37,887 nt of DNA, from NCBI RefSeq assembly GCF_027706725.1, contig NZ_JAQFWQ010000070.1:1-37887 (forward strand). The letters run 5' to 3'. A program made the position numbers and the translations under genes. Below are positions 1 through 6,329 of this stretch, in pieces. This stretch comes from Nocardiopsis endophytica. Lineage in GTDB: Bacteria; Actinomycetota; Actinomycetes; Streptosporangiales; Streptosporangiaceae. Below the pieces are notes generated by a model that saw nothing but the letters and a program-made list of their open reading frames with translations, made no database searches and was not told the origin of the DNA. Within the stretch, counting starts at the first letter, position 1. Each line of letters opens with the position of its first letter.

Positions 1-59
1 AATGGACGCTAAAACCGGCCTGGAAGGGGCGTGTTTCCCGAGATCAACGAGGAGGGGCA

Positions 60-330
60 CCGAGGGGGCGGACGCCACGAACGCGGGCGACCGCCCACCA
101 TCCCCGCCGCGCCGCCCACCCGGACCGCGAGGGGCCCGCCGCCCGGCAAGCGGGGCCGGGGAACCGCCCCCCTCTCGCCGTCGCTGCCAACCCCGGTGAC
201 CACGCACACGCGCCGCGGACGACGGCGCTGCGCTGAGGGCCGCCCACCTTCTTCGTCGCCGCCCTCCACCCCACACCCCGTCGGCCCGACGCCCGGCCGG
301 GACCCGCGAGCGGGGTACCAGCTCATCCCA
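60..330. repeat. Dispersed repeat, left copy
   Basis: The stretch matches, in inverted orientation, the DNA at about 36955-37200. The best part is 195-327, which shares runs such as GGTGACCACGCACACGC, TTCGTCGCCGCCCTCCACC and GAGCGGGGTACCAGCTC with the reverse complement of the right copy. Similarity continues more weakly leftwards to about base 60. Open frames cross it on both strands, but the base match is equally good in all frames and I see no ribosome site or known domain, so I treat it as non-coding repeat DNA rather than a gene. Confidence 0.7.
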
Positions 331-449
331 TCCGCCCATGCGCCCCGAACGCGGTGCTCAGGTAGGGACCGAACCGGTGCGCGAGGCCCAGCCCCACGCC
401 ACCCGGACGACGACCTCGTCCAGCGGCGGGCCGACGTGACCCGCCTCTC
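331..449. other. Intergenic DNA, no gene recognised
   Basis: Between the dispersed repeat and the promoter of the SRPBCC operon I see no ribosome site, recognisable protein or RNA gene. Together with 1-330 this makes about 450 bases without a supported gene. Confidence 0.5.
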
Positions 450-499
450 TTGAGCGAGTGCTCAAATCGGTCTACGCTGCGTTTTGAGCACCCGCTCAA
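450..499 (+). promoter_or_regulatory. Twin TetR-type operators and promoter of SRPBCC-DUF4166-tetR operon
   Basis: Two 16-bp palindromes of the form TTGAGC-N4-GCTCAA lie at 450-465 (inner bases GAGT) and 484-499 (inner bases ACCC), 34 bp apart. A possible promoter uses TTGAGC at 450-455 as -35 and TACGCT at 473-478 as -10 with a 17-bp spacer, so one operator covers the -35 and the other the predicted start point. The operon ends with a tetR gene at 1954-2595, the natural candidate for binding here, giving negative autoregulation. The palindromes are seen; the link to that regulator is inferred. Confidence 0.75.
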
Positions 500-514
500 A
501 CGAACGGAGGCGGC

Positions 515-1267
515 GTGGGGCTGTACGTCGAGGCACACATCCGCACCCCCATCGGCCTGCTGTGGGAGCGCACCCGGGACCCCGGTGCGCACGCCCGCTG
601 GGACCTGCGCTTCACCGAGATCCGCCCGCTGCCCCGGCTCCCCAGCGAACCGGAGCGCTTCACCTACCGCACCCGCCTGATCGGCCCCCTGGAGGTCTCC
701 GGCACCGGCGTCAGCGCCGGGGAGCGCGACCGCCCCGACGGCACCCGAACCTCGGCGCTGCGCTTCGCCTCGGACCACCCCCTGTCCCCCATCGCCGAGG
801 GACGCGGTTACTGGCGCTACATCCCCGACGGGGACGGCGTGCGCTTCCTCACCGGCTACGACTACCGACCGCGCCGGGGCCGCCCCGCCCGCGCCGCCGA
901 CCGGCTCCTGGTCCGGCCGCTCATGGGGTGGGCCACCGCCTGGTCCTTCGACCGGCTGCGCCTGTGGTGCGAACGCGACCTGACCCCGGAGTCGGCCCTG
1001 CGCCGCGCCGCCGCGGAGGCGGTGCTGCGAAGCGCGAGCGCCCTGGCCGCCCTGCTCGTCGCGCCCCTCCCCGCGGCGGTCGCCGTCTGCGCTGCCGCCG
1101 CCCTGCTGCCTCCGCTGCCCTCCACCCCGGCGGCCCGGCGCTGCCTGCGGCGCCCGCCGGACGGGCGGACCGCCGCGCCGCCCGCCCTCCTCGGCCGCCT
1201 CGGCCGACCCAAACGGCCACGCCAGCCCGAACAGCCACGCCGACCCGAACGATCGGACACCACATGA
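515..1267 (+). CDS. SRPBCC (START-like) family protein
   Basis: This 250-residue protein begins like a SRPBCC/polyketide-cyclase-type fold: a first strand with VEAHIRTPIGLLWERTRDP and then a WDLRFTEI segment, the usual pattern of small hydrophobic-ligand binding proteins. Residues 1-150 form that domain. Residues 168-200 are Ala/Leu-rich and could be a hydrophobic helix or membrane anchor, and the last 50 residues are a basic, Pro/Arg-rich tail. The GTG start was chosen for the GGAGG ribosome site at 506-510. Its stop overlaps the ATG of the next gene (ATGA), so the two are probably translated together. It is the first gene behind the twin TetR operators. Ligand unknown. Confidence 0.8.
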   Translation: MGLYVEAHIRTPIGLLWERTRDPGAHARWDLRFTEIRPLPRLPSEPERFTYRTRLIGPLEVSGTGVSAGERDRPDGTRTSALRFASDHPLSPIAEGRGYWRYIPDGDGVRFLTGYDYRPRRGRPARAADRLLVRPLMGWATAWSFDRLRLWCERDLTPESALRRAAAEAVLRSASALAALLVAPLPAAVAVCAAAALLPPLPSTPAARRCLRRPPDGRTAAPPALLGRLGRPKRPRQPEQPRRPERSDTT

Positions 1268-1944
1268 AATCCGTCTTCCAGCGCGCCATGGGCGACGACT
1301 TCGACAGGCTCCACCCGCAGATGCGCCGCCGCCTCTCGGTCGGACTCGCCTCCGACGAGGCCCTCGTCGGCCACGGCACCATGGACCGCGTCTGGCGCGG
1401 CGCCCGGTTCGTCGCCCCCTTCCTGGCCGTGGGGAGCATGCGCAACATCCTCGTCCCGCGCACCGGCCGGGACGTCCCCTTCACCATCGTCAACCTGCCC
1501 TACACCGACGACGCCGGGCGCGAGGCCGTGACCTTCGTGCGCACCTTCGCCTTCCCCGGACGCCCCCGCCGCTTCGACGCGGCCATGGTCTACTCCGAGG
1601 AGCGCGGCCGCCTGGTGGACTACCTCGGCACCCACCAGCACCTGGCGTGCGACCTGCACGTGGAGGCCGACGGCGAGGGCGGGGCCGTGATCCGCTCGGA
1701 CCGGCTGCGCTTGCGCGAGGGCCCCGTGGACGTGGCGGTCCCGTCCCTGATCAGCGGAGACGCGGTGGTGCGCGAGCGCTACGACCCCGACACCGGGCGC
1801 TTCCGGGTCAGCGTGCGCGTGTCCAACCGGCGCTTCGGCCCGCTGTTCGGCTACGAGGGGTCGTTCGCGGCCGTGTACCGGCCCGCCGGGTACGGCCCGC
1901 TCCCGGCCCCGCTCCGGCCGCGCCGCCAGGAGTCGCGCGTATAG
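1264..1944 (+). CDS. DUF4166 domain protein
   Basis: The 226-residue product matches the DUF4166 pattern from end to end: FQRAMGDDFDRLHPQMRRR at the N-terminus, then GTMDRVWRG, and near residue 180 the RFRVSVRVSNRRFGPLFGYEG core. No signal peptide or membrane segment is seen, and the biochemical role of the family is unknown. The ATG overlaps the stop of the SRPBCC gene by four bases. DUF4166 proteins are commonly encoded beside lipid- or ligand-binding SRPBCC proteins, and here the pair is followed nine bases later by a TetR regulator, so all three likely respond to one hydrophobic signal. Family call is firm, function is not. Confidence 0.85.
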   Translation: MKSVFQRAMGDDFDRLHPQMRRRLSVGLASDEALVGHGTMDRVWRGARFVAPFLAVGSMRNILVPRTGRDVPFTIVNLPYTDDAGREAVTFVRTFAFPGRPRRFDAAMVYSEERGRLVDYLGTHQHLACDLHVEADGEGGAVIRSDRLRLREGPVDVAVPSLISGDAVVRERYDPDTGRFRVSVRVSNRRFGPLFGYEGSFAAVYRPAGYGPLPAPLRPRRQESRV

Positions 1945-1953
1945 TGGCGCCCC

Positions 1954-2595
1954 ATGGCGAGCGATGACACCCGCACCAAGCTGCTCGACGGGGCCCTGGA
2001 GACCGTGGTGCGCAACGGCATCGCCAAGACCTCGGCCCGCAGCATCGCCGCCGCCGCGGGGGTGAACCAGGGGCTGATCTTCTACCACTTCGGCAGCGTC
2101 GACGAGCTGCTGGCCGCGGCCTGCAGGCACGGCGCCGAGCAGAGCGTGCTCCGCTACCGGGACCGCTTCGCCGCCGTGCGGTCCTTCGATGACCTGGCGC
2201 GCCTGGGCCGGGAGCTGCACGAGGCCGAGCGCGGCTCCGGCCACCCCGCCACCCTGGGCCAGCTGCTGACCGCGGCGCCCTCGCGGGAGTGGCTGGCCCA
2301 GGCCACCACCGCCGGGCTGCGGCTGTGGACCCGCGAGCTGGAGGCGGTGCTCGCGCGGCTGCTCCCGCGCACCCCCCTGGAGGGGCTGGTGGACGCCCGC
2401 GGCCTGGCCACGGCGCTGGCGGCCGGGTTCGTGGGGCTCGAACTGTACGAGGGCGCCGACCGGGAGGGCGCCGAGCGAGCGTTCGCCTCGCTGGAGGAGC
2501 TGGGGCGCCTGGCCTCCGTGCTGGACGACCTGGGCCCGGTCACCCGCACCGCGGTGCGCGCGCGGCTGCGGTCGGCGGCGCGGCACCGGGACTGA
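1954..2595 (+). CDS. TetR/AcrR family transcriptional regulator
   Basis: A 213-residue TetR repressor. Residues 5-52 hold the helix-turn-helix domain, with RTKLLDGALETVVRNG, SARSIAAAAGVNQGLIFYHFGS and the DELLAAA helix that follows. The remaining two thirds form the all-helical ligand-binding and dimer domain, ending in an Arg-rich helix. The ATG at 1954 lies nine bases after the DUF4166 stop, so it is the last gene of that operon. The twin TTGAGC-N4-GCTCAA palindromes at 450-499 are its likely operators. Ligand unknown. Confidence 0.9.
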   Translation: MASDDTRTKLLDGALETVVRNGIAKTSARSIAAAAGVNQGLIFYHFGSVDELLAAACRHGAEQSVLRYRDRFAAVRSFDDLARLGRELHEAERGSGHPATLGQLLTAAPSREWLAQATTAGLRLWTRELEAVLARLLPRTPLEGLVDARGLATALAAGFVGLELYEGADREGAERAFASLEELGRLASVLDDLGPVTRTAVRARLRSAARHRD

Positions 2596-2623
2596 CGGCG
2601 GGGACCGGGCCGGGTGCGGTCGG

Positions 2624-3007
2624 TCAGGGCCGGACGATCTGGATCAGGTTGCCGCAGGTGTCGTCGAACACGGCGCTGATCACCCCGCCCATCTCGGCCG
2701 GCTCCTGGGTGAAGCGCACCCCCAGCTCCGTGAGGCGCTCGTGCTCGGCGGCCACGTCGTCCACGGCGAACGACGCCGCCGGGATGCCGTCGTCGACGAG
2801 CGCCTTCTTGTAGGGGCCGACCGCCGGGTGGCCGTCCGGTTCCAGCAGCAGCTCGGTGCCCTCGGGCTCCTCGGAGGAGACCACCGTCAGCCACCGCGGT
2901 CCCCCCAGGGGGATGTCCGTCCTCTTCTGGAACCCCAGCACGCGCGTGTAGAAGTCCAGGGCCTTCTCCTGGTCGTCCACGAAGACGCTGGTCACATAGA
3001 TCCTCAT
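2624..3007 (-). CDS. VOC (glyoxalase/bleomycin-resistance fold) family protein
   Basis: A 127-residue single-domain VOC protein. It starts MRIYVTSVFVDDQEKALDFYTRVLGF, typical for the family, has the middle segment PGGPRWLTVVSSEE-like (here LGGPRWLTVVSSEE), and ends with VISAVFDDTCGNLIQIVRP, where the family usually has a metal or substrate ligand. Homologues of this subtype are usually paired with an ArsR-type repressor as here; the start ATG overlaps the stop of that gene by four bases (ATGA). The longer open frame upstream belongs to the arsR region and was not used. Exact substrate unknown. Confidence 0.88.
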   Translation of the reverse strand: MRIYVTSVFVDDQEKALDFYTRVLGFQKRTDIPLGGPRWLTVVSSEEPEGTELLLEPDGHPAVGPYKKALVDDGIPAASFAVDDVAAEHERLTELGVRFTQEPAEMGGVISAVFDDTCGNLIQIVRP

Positions 3008-3294
3008 GTCGGTCCGTCCTCTCGCCCCCGAGCGGGCCACCGCTCGGCGATCTCGCGCAGCGGCGCGGTGTCGATGGTGTGGAATCGGTAGCGGCCCTCC
3101 CGCTCCACCCGGACCAGGCCGGCCTCCTCCAGCACGTCGATGTGCTGGGAGACGGCCTGCCGGGAGGAGGCGACCCCGTGCTTCATGGTGAGCCGCCCGC
3201 AGATCTCGAAGAGGGTCTGCCGGTCCCGCTCGTAGAGCTCGTCGAGCACGGCCCGCCTCGTCGGATCCGCGAGGGCGCGGTAGATGTCCGCCAT
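3004..3294 (-). CDS. ArsR-type winged-helix repressor
   Basis: This 96-residue protein is an ArsR/SmtB-fold regulator: IYRALADPTRRAVLDELYERD at the N-terminus, the recognition region VASSRQAVSQHIDVLEEAGLV around residues 41-61, and the wing VRVEREGRYRFHTID. No CxCxxC-type metal site is present, so it belongs to the non-metal subgroup that often controls a neighbouring VOC or SRPBCC gene. It forms a two-gene operon with the VOC protein (4-bp overlap). A strong promoter sits only six bases before the ATG, so the mRNA is probably leaderless, and a palindrome inside that promoter is a likely self-operator. Confidence 0.9.
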   Translation of the reverse strand: MADIYRALADPTRRAVLDELYERDRQTLFEICGRLTMKHGVASSRQAVSQHIDVLEEAGLVRVEREGRYRFHTIDTAPLREIAERWPARGREDGPT

Positions 3295-3300
3295 ACCGCG

Positions 3301-3330
3301 ACAATAGGCAAGCAGTCACTTGCATGTCAA
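3301..3330 (-). promoter_or_regulatory. Promoter and operator of arsR-VOC operon
   Basis: On the minus strand TTGACA (3325-3330) and TATTGT (3301-3306) are separated by 18 bases, a near-consensus housekeeping promoter. The -10 ends six bases before the ATG (3294), so transcription should start at or next to the A of the ATG. The spacer contains the inverted repeat GCAAG-N6-CTTGC at 3308-3323, ideally placed to block polymerase when the ArsR protein binds. Confidence 0.8.
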
Positions 3331-3435
3331 TTCTGGAACAGGGGAAACGTTCCCCGGAGCGGGAAGCGGTATGCTCCCGGGGGCACAGGGCCGCCACGGC
3401 GGCCGCAACCGGGGGCGACACGGGGGAACCAGGCG

Positions 3436-3987
3436 ATGGGCGAGCGACTGCCGGCGGTACTGGCGCCGATCGGGTTCACCGTCGGCGGCACCGACCGGAT
3501 GCGGCTGCTCACCGTCGCCGCCGGGGGCGGCCTGGTGCTCGGCGCGGCCATGGCGGTGTTCGGGCTCCCGCCGGTCGACCTGCACGGCCCCAACCACTAC
3601 GTCGGCATCATGAGCCCCACCTGCGGCGCCACCCGGTCGGTATGGGCCGCGATGAGCGGCGACTGGGCCACCTCCTGGCGCTACAACCCGCTCGGCATCC
3701 TGCTGGTCCTGGGCGCCGCGGCGACACTGGTCCGCACGGCCGTCGGCGCCGCGACCGGGCGCTGGGTCAACGTGCACATCCGCTCCGGGAGGGCACTGCT
3801 GGCGCTCACCGCCGTCGGCACCGTCGCACTGTGGATCCGCCAGCAGCTCAACGCCGACCTGGTCGGGCCGCAGCCGGGCGAGACCTTCTCCCCCGCCGGG
3901 CTCTTCGTCGCGCTCGCGGCCACCGGCGCCTACGCGCTCTACCACTTCGGCGCCCCGGCCGTGCGGCGCCGCTTTCGCCGCGCCTGA
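3436..3987 (+). CDS. DUF2752 family membrane protein
   Basis: The 183-residue product has a hydrophobic segment near residues 22-44, the DUF2752 signature MSPTCGATRSVWAAMSGDW near residues 58-76, and further hydrophobic helices (about 83-100, 120-135 and 155-172). DUF2752 proteins are small multi-spanning membrane proteins of unknown function with a conserved Cys-Gly-x-Thr-Arg stretch, seen here as CGATR. The ATG follows a GGGGGA ribosome site at 3422-3427. It stands alone between the divergent arsR operon and the methyltransferase 50 bases downstream, with which it may be co-transcribed. Confidence 0.82.
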   Translation: MGERLPAVLAPIGFTVGGTDRMRLLTVAAGGGLVLGAAMAVFGLPPVDLHGPNHYVGIMSPTCGATRSVWAAMSGDWATSWRYNPLGILLVLGAAATLVRTAVGAATGRWVNVHIRSGRALLALTAVGTVALWIRQQLNADLVGPQPGETFSPAGLFVALAATGAYALYHFGAPAVRRRFRRA

Positions 3988-4037
3988 GGAGCGCGTAGAA
4001 AGGGGGGCGGAACGCCTCCGCGCAGAAGGGGACCGGC

Positions 4038-4667
4038 ATGGACGGCGCACGCGAGGCCGCGCGCGGCTACTGGAACCAGCGGGCCGAGAGCTACGACGCG
4101 GCGATGGACAGGATCGAGGGCGTGCTCTTCGGCGACGCCCGGCGGCGGCTGTGCGAGAAGGCGCACGGCCGGACCCTCGAAGTGGGGGTGGGCACCGGGC
4201 GCGGCCTGGAGCTGTACCCGGAGGGCACCGACCTGACCTGCGTGGATCTGAGCACGGGCATGCTGGAGCACGCCCGCGAGCGCGCCGAGCGCCTCGGCGT
4301 CAAGGCCGACCTGCGCGAGGGCGACGCCCAGGACCTGCCCTTCCCCGACGCCTCCTTCGACACCGTGGTGTGCGCGCTGTCCCTGTGCTCGGTGCAGGAC
4401 GTGGAGCGGGCCGTCGCCGAGATGCACCGGGTGCTGCGCCCCGGCGGGCGGCTGCTGCTCTTGGACCACGTGCGCCCCACCTCCCGGCCGCTGCTGTGGC
4501 TGGTCACCGGCGTGCAGCGCCTGATGGACCGGTTCGAGCCGGACGCGGGCGAGCGGATGCTGGGCCGCCCGCTGCCGGTGGTCGAGGAGCAGGGGTTCAC
4601 CATCGACCACAGCGCCCGGTTCAGGGGCGGGATGGTGGAGATGGTCGCGGCGCACCGGCCGGAATGA
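4038..4667 (+). CDS. Class I SAM-dependent methyltransferase, UbiE-like
   Basis: The 209-residue protein has the Rossmann methyltransferase core: motif I LEVGVGTGRGLELYPEG near residues 50-65, the acidic ligand VDLSTGML that follows, and motif IV-VI segments FDTVVCALSLCSVQD and EMHRVLRPGGRLLLLDHV. This pattern is that of the UbiE/menaquinone-type and related phospholipid methyltransferases, but the substrate cannot be read from sequence. Its 3' end overlaps the convergent membrane-protein gene by 47 bases. Confidence 0.88.
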   Translation: MDGAREAARGYWNQRAESYDAAMDRIEGVLFGDARRRLCEKAHGRTLEVGVGTGRGLELYPEGTDLTCVDLSTGMLEHARERAERLGVKADLREGDAQDLPFPDASFDTVVCALSLCSVQDVERAVAEMHRVLRPGGRLLLLDHVRPTSRPLLWLVTGVQRLMDRFEPDAGERMLGRPLPVVEEQGFTIDHSARFRGGMVEMVAAHRPE

Positions 4668-5154
4668 GGCGCCGCCCGCGCGCCGTTCGGCCGCGCGGTT
4701 TGGCCGCTCCGAGCAGGGTGGTCCCGGCCAGCGCGGCCAGCGCCAGGCCCGCGTGCAGCACCGGGGAGGCGCTGCGCATGTCGGCGGCGTCCGCCGCCGG
4801 GTCGGCCGCGACGGCGGCCAGGCCGGCCAGCGTCGGCAGGTAGGCCGCGAGCAGCAGGGCCGCCCCGGCGGTGACCCAGAGCTTGACCGCCACCCAGTAG
4901 TGCAGGAACAGGCCCCAGCGGGTGCCGAGCGACTGCAGCACTCCGGTGGCCAGGGCCGCGGCCGCCAGCGGGAGGAGCGCGTAGCGGCCGAGGGGGTCCA
5001 TCGCGAGGTAGGCCCCGCGCACCTGCGCCGGGTCGTCGGAGGCCAGGCCCACCACGCCGAGCACCAGCACCGCCGCGACGGCGCCCATCCAGCCGACCGA
5101 GACCGCGATGTGGGCGGTCAGCGCGGCCGTGCGCAGGCGCGGCGGCATGCGCAT
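4621..5154 (-). CDS. DUF2269-like integral membrane protein
   Basis: A 177-residue protein with four predicted membrane helices: HIAVSVGWMGAVAAVLVLGVV (the first, with a His), then LLPLAAAALATGVLQSLGT, a helix around HYWVAVKLWVTAGAALLLAAY, and ALAALAGTTLLGA before a basic tail. The GTRWGLFLHYWV stretch is typical of small actinobacterial membrane proteins usually labelled DUF2269 or 'hypothetical'. The ATG (5152-5154) shares one base with the stop of the upstream small gene (TGATG), so the two are an operon. The long in-frame extension to 5385 was rejected because the short gene in between has its own good ribosome site. Confidence 0.75.
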   Translation of the reverse strand: MRMPPRLRTAALTAHIAVSVGWMGAVAAVLVLGVVGLASDDPAQVRGAYLAMDPLGRYALLPLAAAALATGVLQSLGTRWGLFLHYWVAVKLWVTAGAALLLAAYLPTLAGLAAVAADPAADAADMRSASPVLHAGLALAALAGTTLLGAAKPRGRTARGRRLIPAGAPRPSPPSRP

Positions 5155-5339
5155 CAGGTCCCCGCCTCCACCGTGGCGGCCGGCGCCGCCTCGCCCCCGC
5201 CCGCCGAGAGGTGGCGCCCCGGGCCGTGCTCCCCGCCGCCGAAGAGCGCCAGCACGACCAGCAGCAGGGCGACGGCCGCCCCTGCGGCGATGACCGCCTT
5301 CACCCACCGGGGCATCCCTTGGCCCCGTCCGTCGTCCAT
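5154..5339 (-). CDS. Small single-span membrane protein
   Basis: This 61-residue protein has a short charged N-terminus (MDDGRGQGMPRWVK), one membrane helix (AVIAAGAAVALLLVVLALFGG) and an Ala/Gly-rich outside tail containing two His residues. The start at 5339 follows a GGAGG ribosome site five bases upstream; a start 12 codons further up lacks one. It is translationally coupled to the DUF2269-like gene and divergent from tetR at 5421, so that TetR protein may control it. No known domain. Confidence 0.65.
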   Translation of the reverse strand: MDDGRGQGMPRWVKAVIAAGAAVALLLVVLALFGGGEHGPGRHLSAGGGEAAPAATVEAGT

Positions 5340-5408
5340 GGTCCGCCTCCGGTTTTGCGAGACACTTTGTATCACTCAGGAACATAGTGCCACGAAGACG
5401 GCGGGGCG

Positions 5409-5414
5409 TATACT
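5409..5414 (+). promoter_or_regulatory. -10 box of leaderless tetR promoter
   Basis: TATACT ends six bases before the GTG start at 5421, so the transcript probably starts at the start codon. No good -35 is seen 17-18 bases upstream. The divergent spacer (5340-5408) also has an imperfect inverted pattern starting CACT at 5363 and ending AGTG near 5389, a possible TetR operator. Confidence 0.5.
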
Positions 5415-5420
5415 CCGAGG

Positions 5421-6026
5421 GTGCCGAGGCTGTGGAACGCGACGATCGAGGCCCACCGGGACCGGGTGCGCGAGGCGGTCATGGACGCCGCCTGGGAGCT
5501 CGCGCGCGAGCGGGGCCCGGCCTCGGTCACCATGTCCGGGATCGCCGAGCGGGCGGGCATCGGCCGCGCCACGCTCTACAAGTACTTCACCGACCCGGAC
5601 TCCATCCTGCGCGCCCGCCACGAGGAGCACGTCACCGCGCACCTGGAGCACCTGGCCGCCATCGCCGACCGCCCCGGGCCGACGGCGGAGCGGCTGCGGG
5701 CGGCCGCCGAGGGGTACGCGGTGATCTGCCTGCACCGGGCCCGGCACTCCGCAGGCCCCGGAGCCGCGCTGTCCGCGCTGGTGCACACCGGCCCAGAGGC
5801 CGACGGCGCCCACGAGCGGCTGGTCGCCCTGTTCGCAGGGCTGGTCGGTGAGGCCGCCGGGGAGGGCGCGGTCCGCTCCGACACCGGCCCCACCGAGCTC
5901 GCGCGGTACTGCGTGCACGCGCTCACGGCCGCGGGCGGCACCGGCGGCGAGGAGGGCGCGCGCCGCCTGGCGGGGGTCGTGATCGACGGGTTGCGGCCAC
6001 CGCCGCCGGAACGGTCATCGATGTGA
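5421..6026 (+). CDS. TetR/AcrR family transcriptional regulator
   Basis: A 201-residue TetR protein. The DNA-binding domain covers about residues 14-60, with REAVMDAAWELARERG, VTMSGIAERAGIGRATLYKYFTD and the DSILRARHEEH helix. The rest is a helical effector domain. The GTG was chosen because a -10 box lies six bases upstream (leaderless) and because the homologous part begins at once. It is divergent from the two small membrane-protein genes and is the best candidate to control them. Effector unknown. Confidence 0.88.
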   Translation: MPRLWNATIEAHRDRVREAVMDAAWELARERGPASVTMSGIAERAGIGRATLYKYFTDPDSILRARHEEHVTAHLEHLAAIADRPGPTAERLRAAAEGYAVICLHRARHSAGPGAALSALVHTGPEADGAHERLVALFAGLVGEAAGEGAVRSDTGPTELARYCVHALTAAGGTGGEEGARRLAGVVIDGLRPPPPERSSM

Positions 6027-6121
6027 CATTCCCTCCGTTGTCCCGTGTGACCTGGGCAGACCGGCCCCATCGGGTTCCGGGACCTGCATGTCGGCACACG
6101 GAGCTTTCGGAGGGGAGCACC

Positions 6122-6274
6122 ATGGCACGCAAGGCGGGCAAGACCGCGTCGGCCCTGGCCGCGACGGCGGCGCTGACCGGGGCGCATCCTCGGGATGGGG
6201 CCCTCTTTCCTCTCCTCGGGTCGTGTGTCCGGCATACGGTCGCCCCCGTGCCAACCGGCACGGGGGCGACGTGA
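6122..6274 (+). pseudogene. Short ORF, possible 5' remnant of a secreted-protein gene
   Basis: A strong ribosome site (GGAGGGG, 6109-6115) precedes an ATG whose first 20 residues (MARKAGKTASALAATAALTG) look like the start of an exported protein. After that the 50-residue frame loses any resemblance to a protein and runs through the terminator stem at 6239-6270 before stopping. I infer a truncated gene. A real tiny exported peptide is the alternative. Confidence 0.35.
6239..6270. terminator. Hairpin, 14-bp perfect stem
   Basis: Arms 6239-6252 and 6257-6270 are perfectly complementary around the loop AACC. The stem is GC-rich and lacks a U-run, as is usual for actinomycete terminators. It lies between the tetR/short-ORF unit and the end of the convergent reductase gene, so it can serve either strand. 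Confidence 0.75.
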
Positions 6275-6284
6275 TTTCCGGGAT

Positions 6285-6300
6285 TGTCGGCGTCCTGACA
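6285..6300. promoter_or_regulatory. Crp/Fnr-type operator-like motif (site E)
   Basis: TGTCGGCGTCCTGACA has the same outer bases (TGTCG and CTGACA) as the stronger sites at 8109 and 8628. Unlike those it has no gene start nearby: it lies just beyond the 3' end of the reductase gene, and its right half takes part in another inverted repeat (6295-6329). It may be a relic or a coincidence. Confidence 0.35.
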
Positions 6301-6329
6301 CCTCCCGCCGGCGGCCCCGCGGGTGTCAG
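6295..6329 (-). terminator. Possible terminator of the redoxin-reductase operon
   Basis: CTGACACC (6295-6302) and GGTGTCAG (6322-6329) are complementary across an 18-19 base GC-rich loop and overlap the stop codon of the reductase gene. No U-run follows. The nearby perfect hairpin at 6239-6270 is a stronger candidate. Confidence 0.4.

Noticed and set aside
31-453. A protein-coding gene at the left edge
   Set aside because: The match to the right-edge copy is at base level in all frames, with no ribosome site or domain, so a repeat explains it better.
862-2586. Long minus-strand open frame of 574 codons
   Set aside because: It is the shadow of the SRPBCC, DUF4166 and TetR genes. It has no recognisable domain and extreme Gly/Arg/Ala composition.
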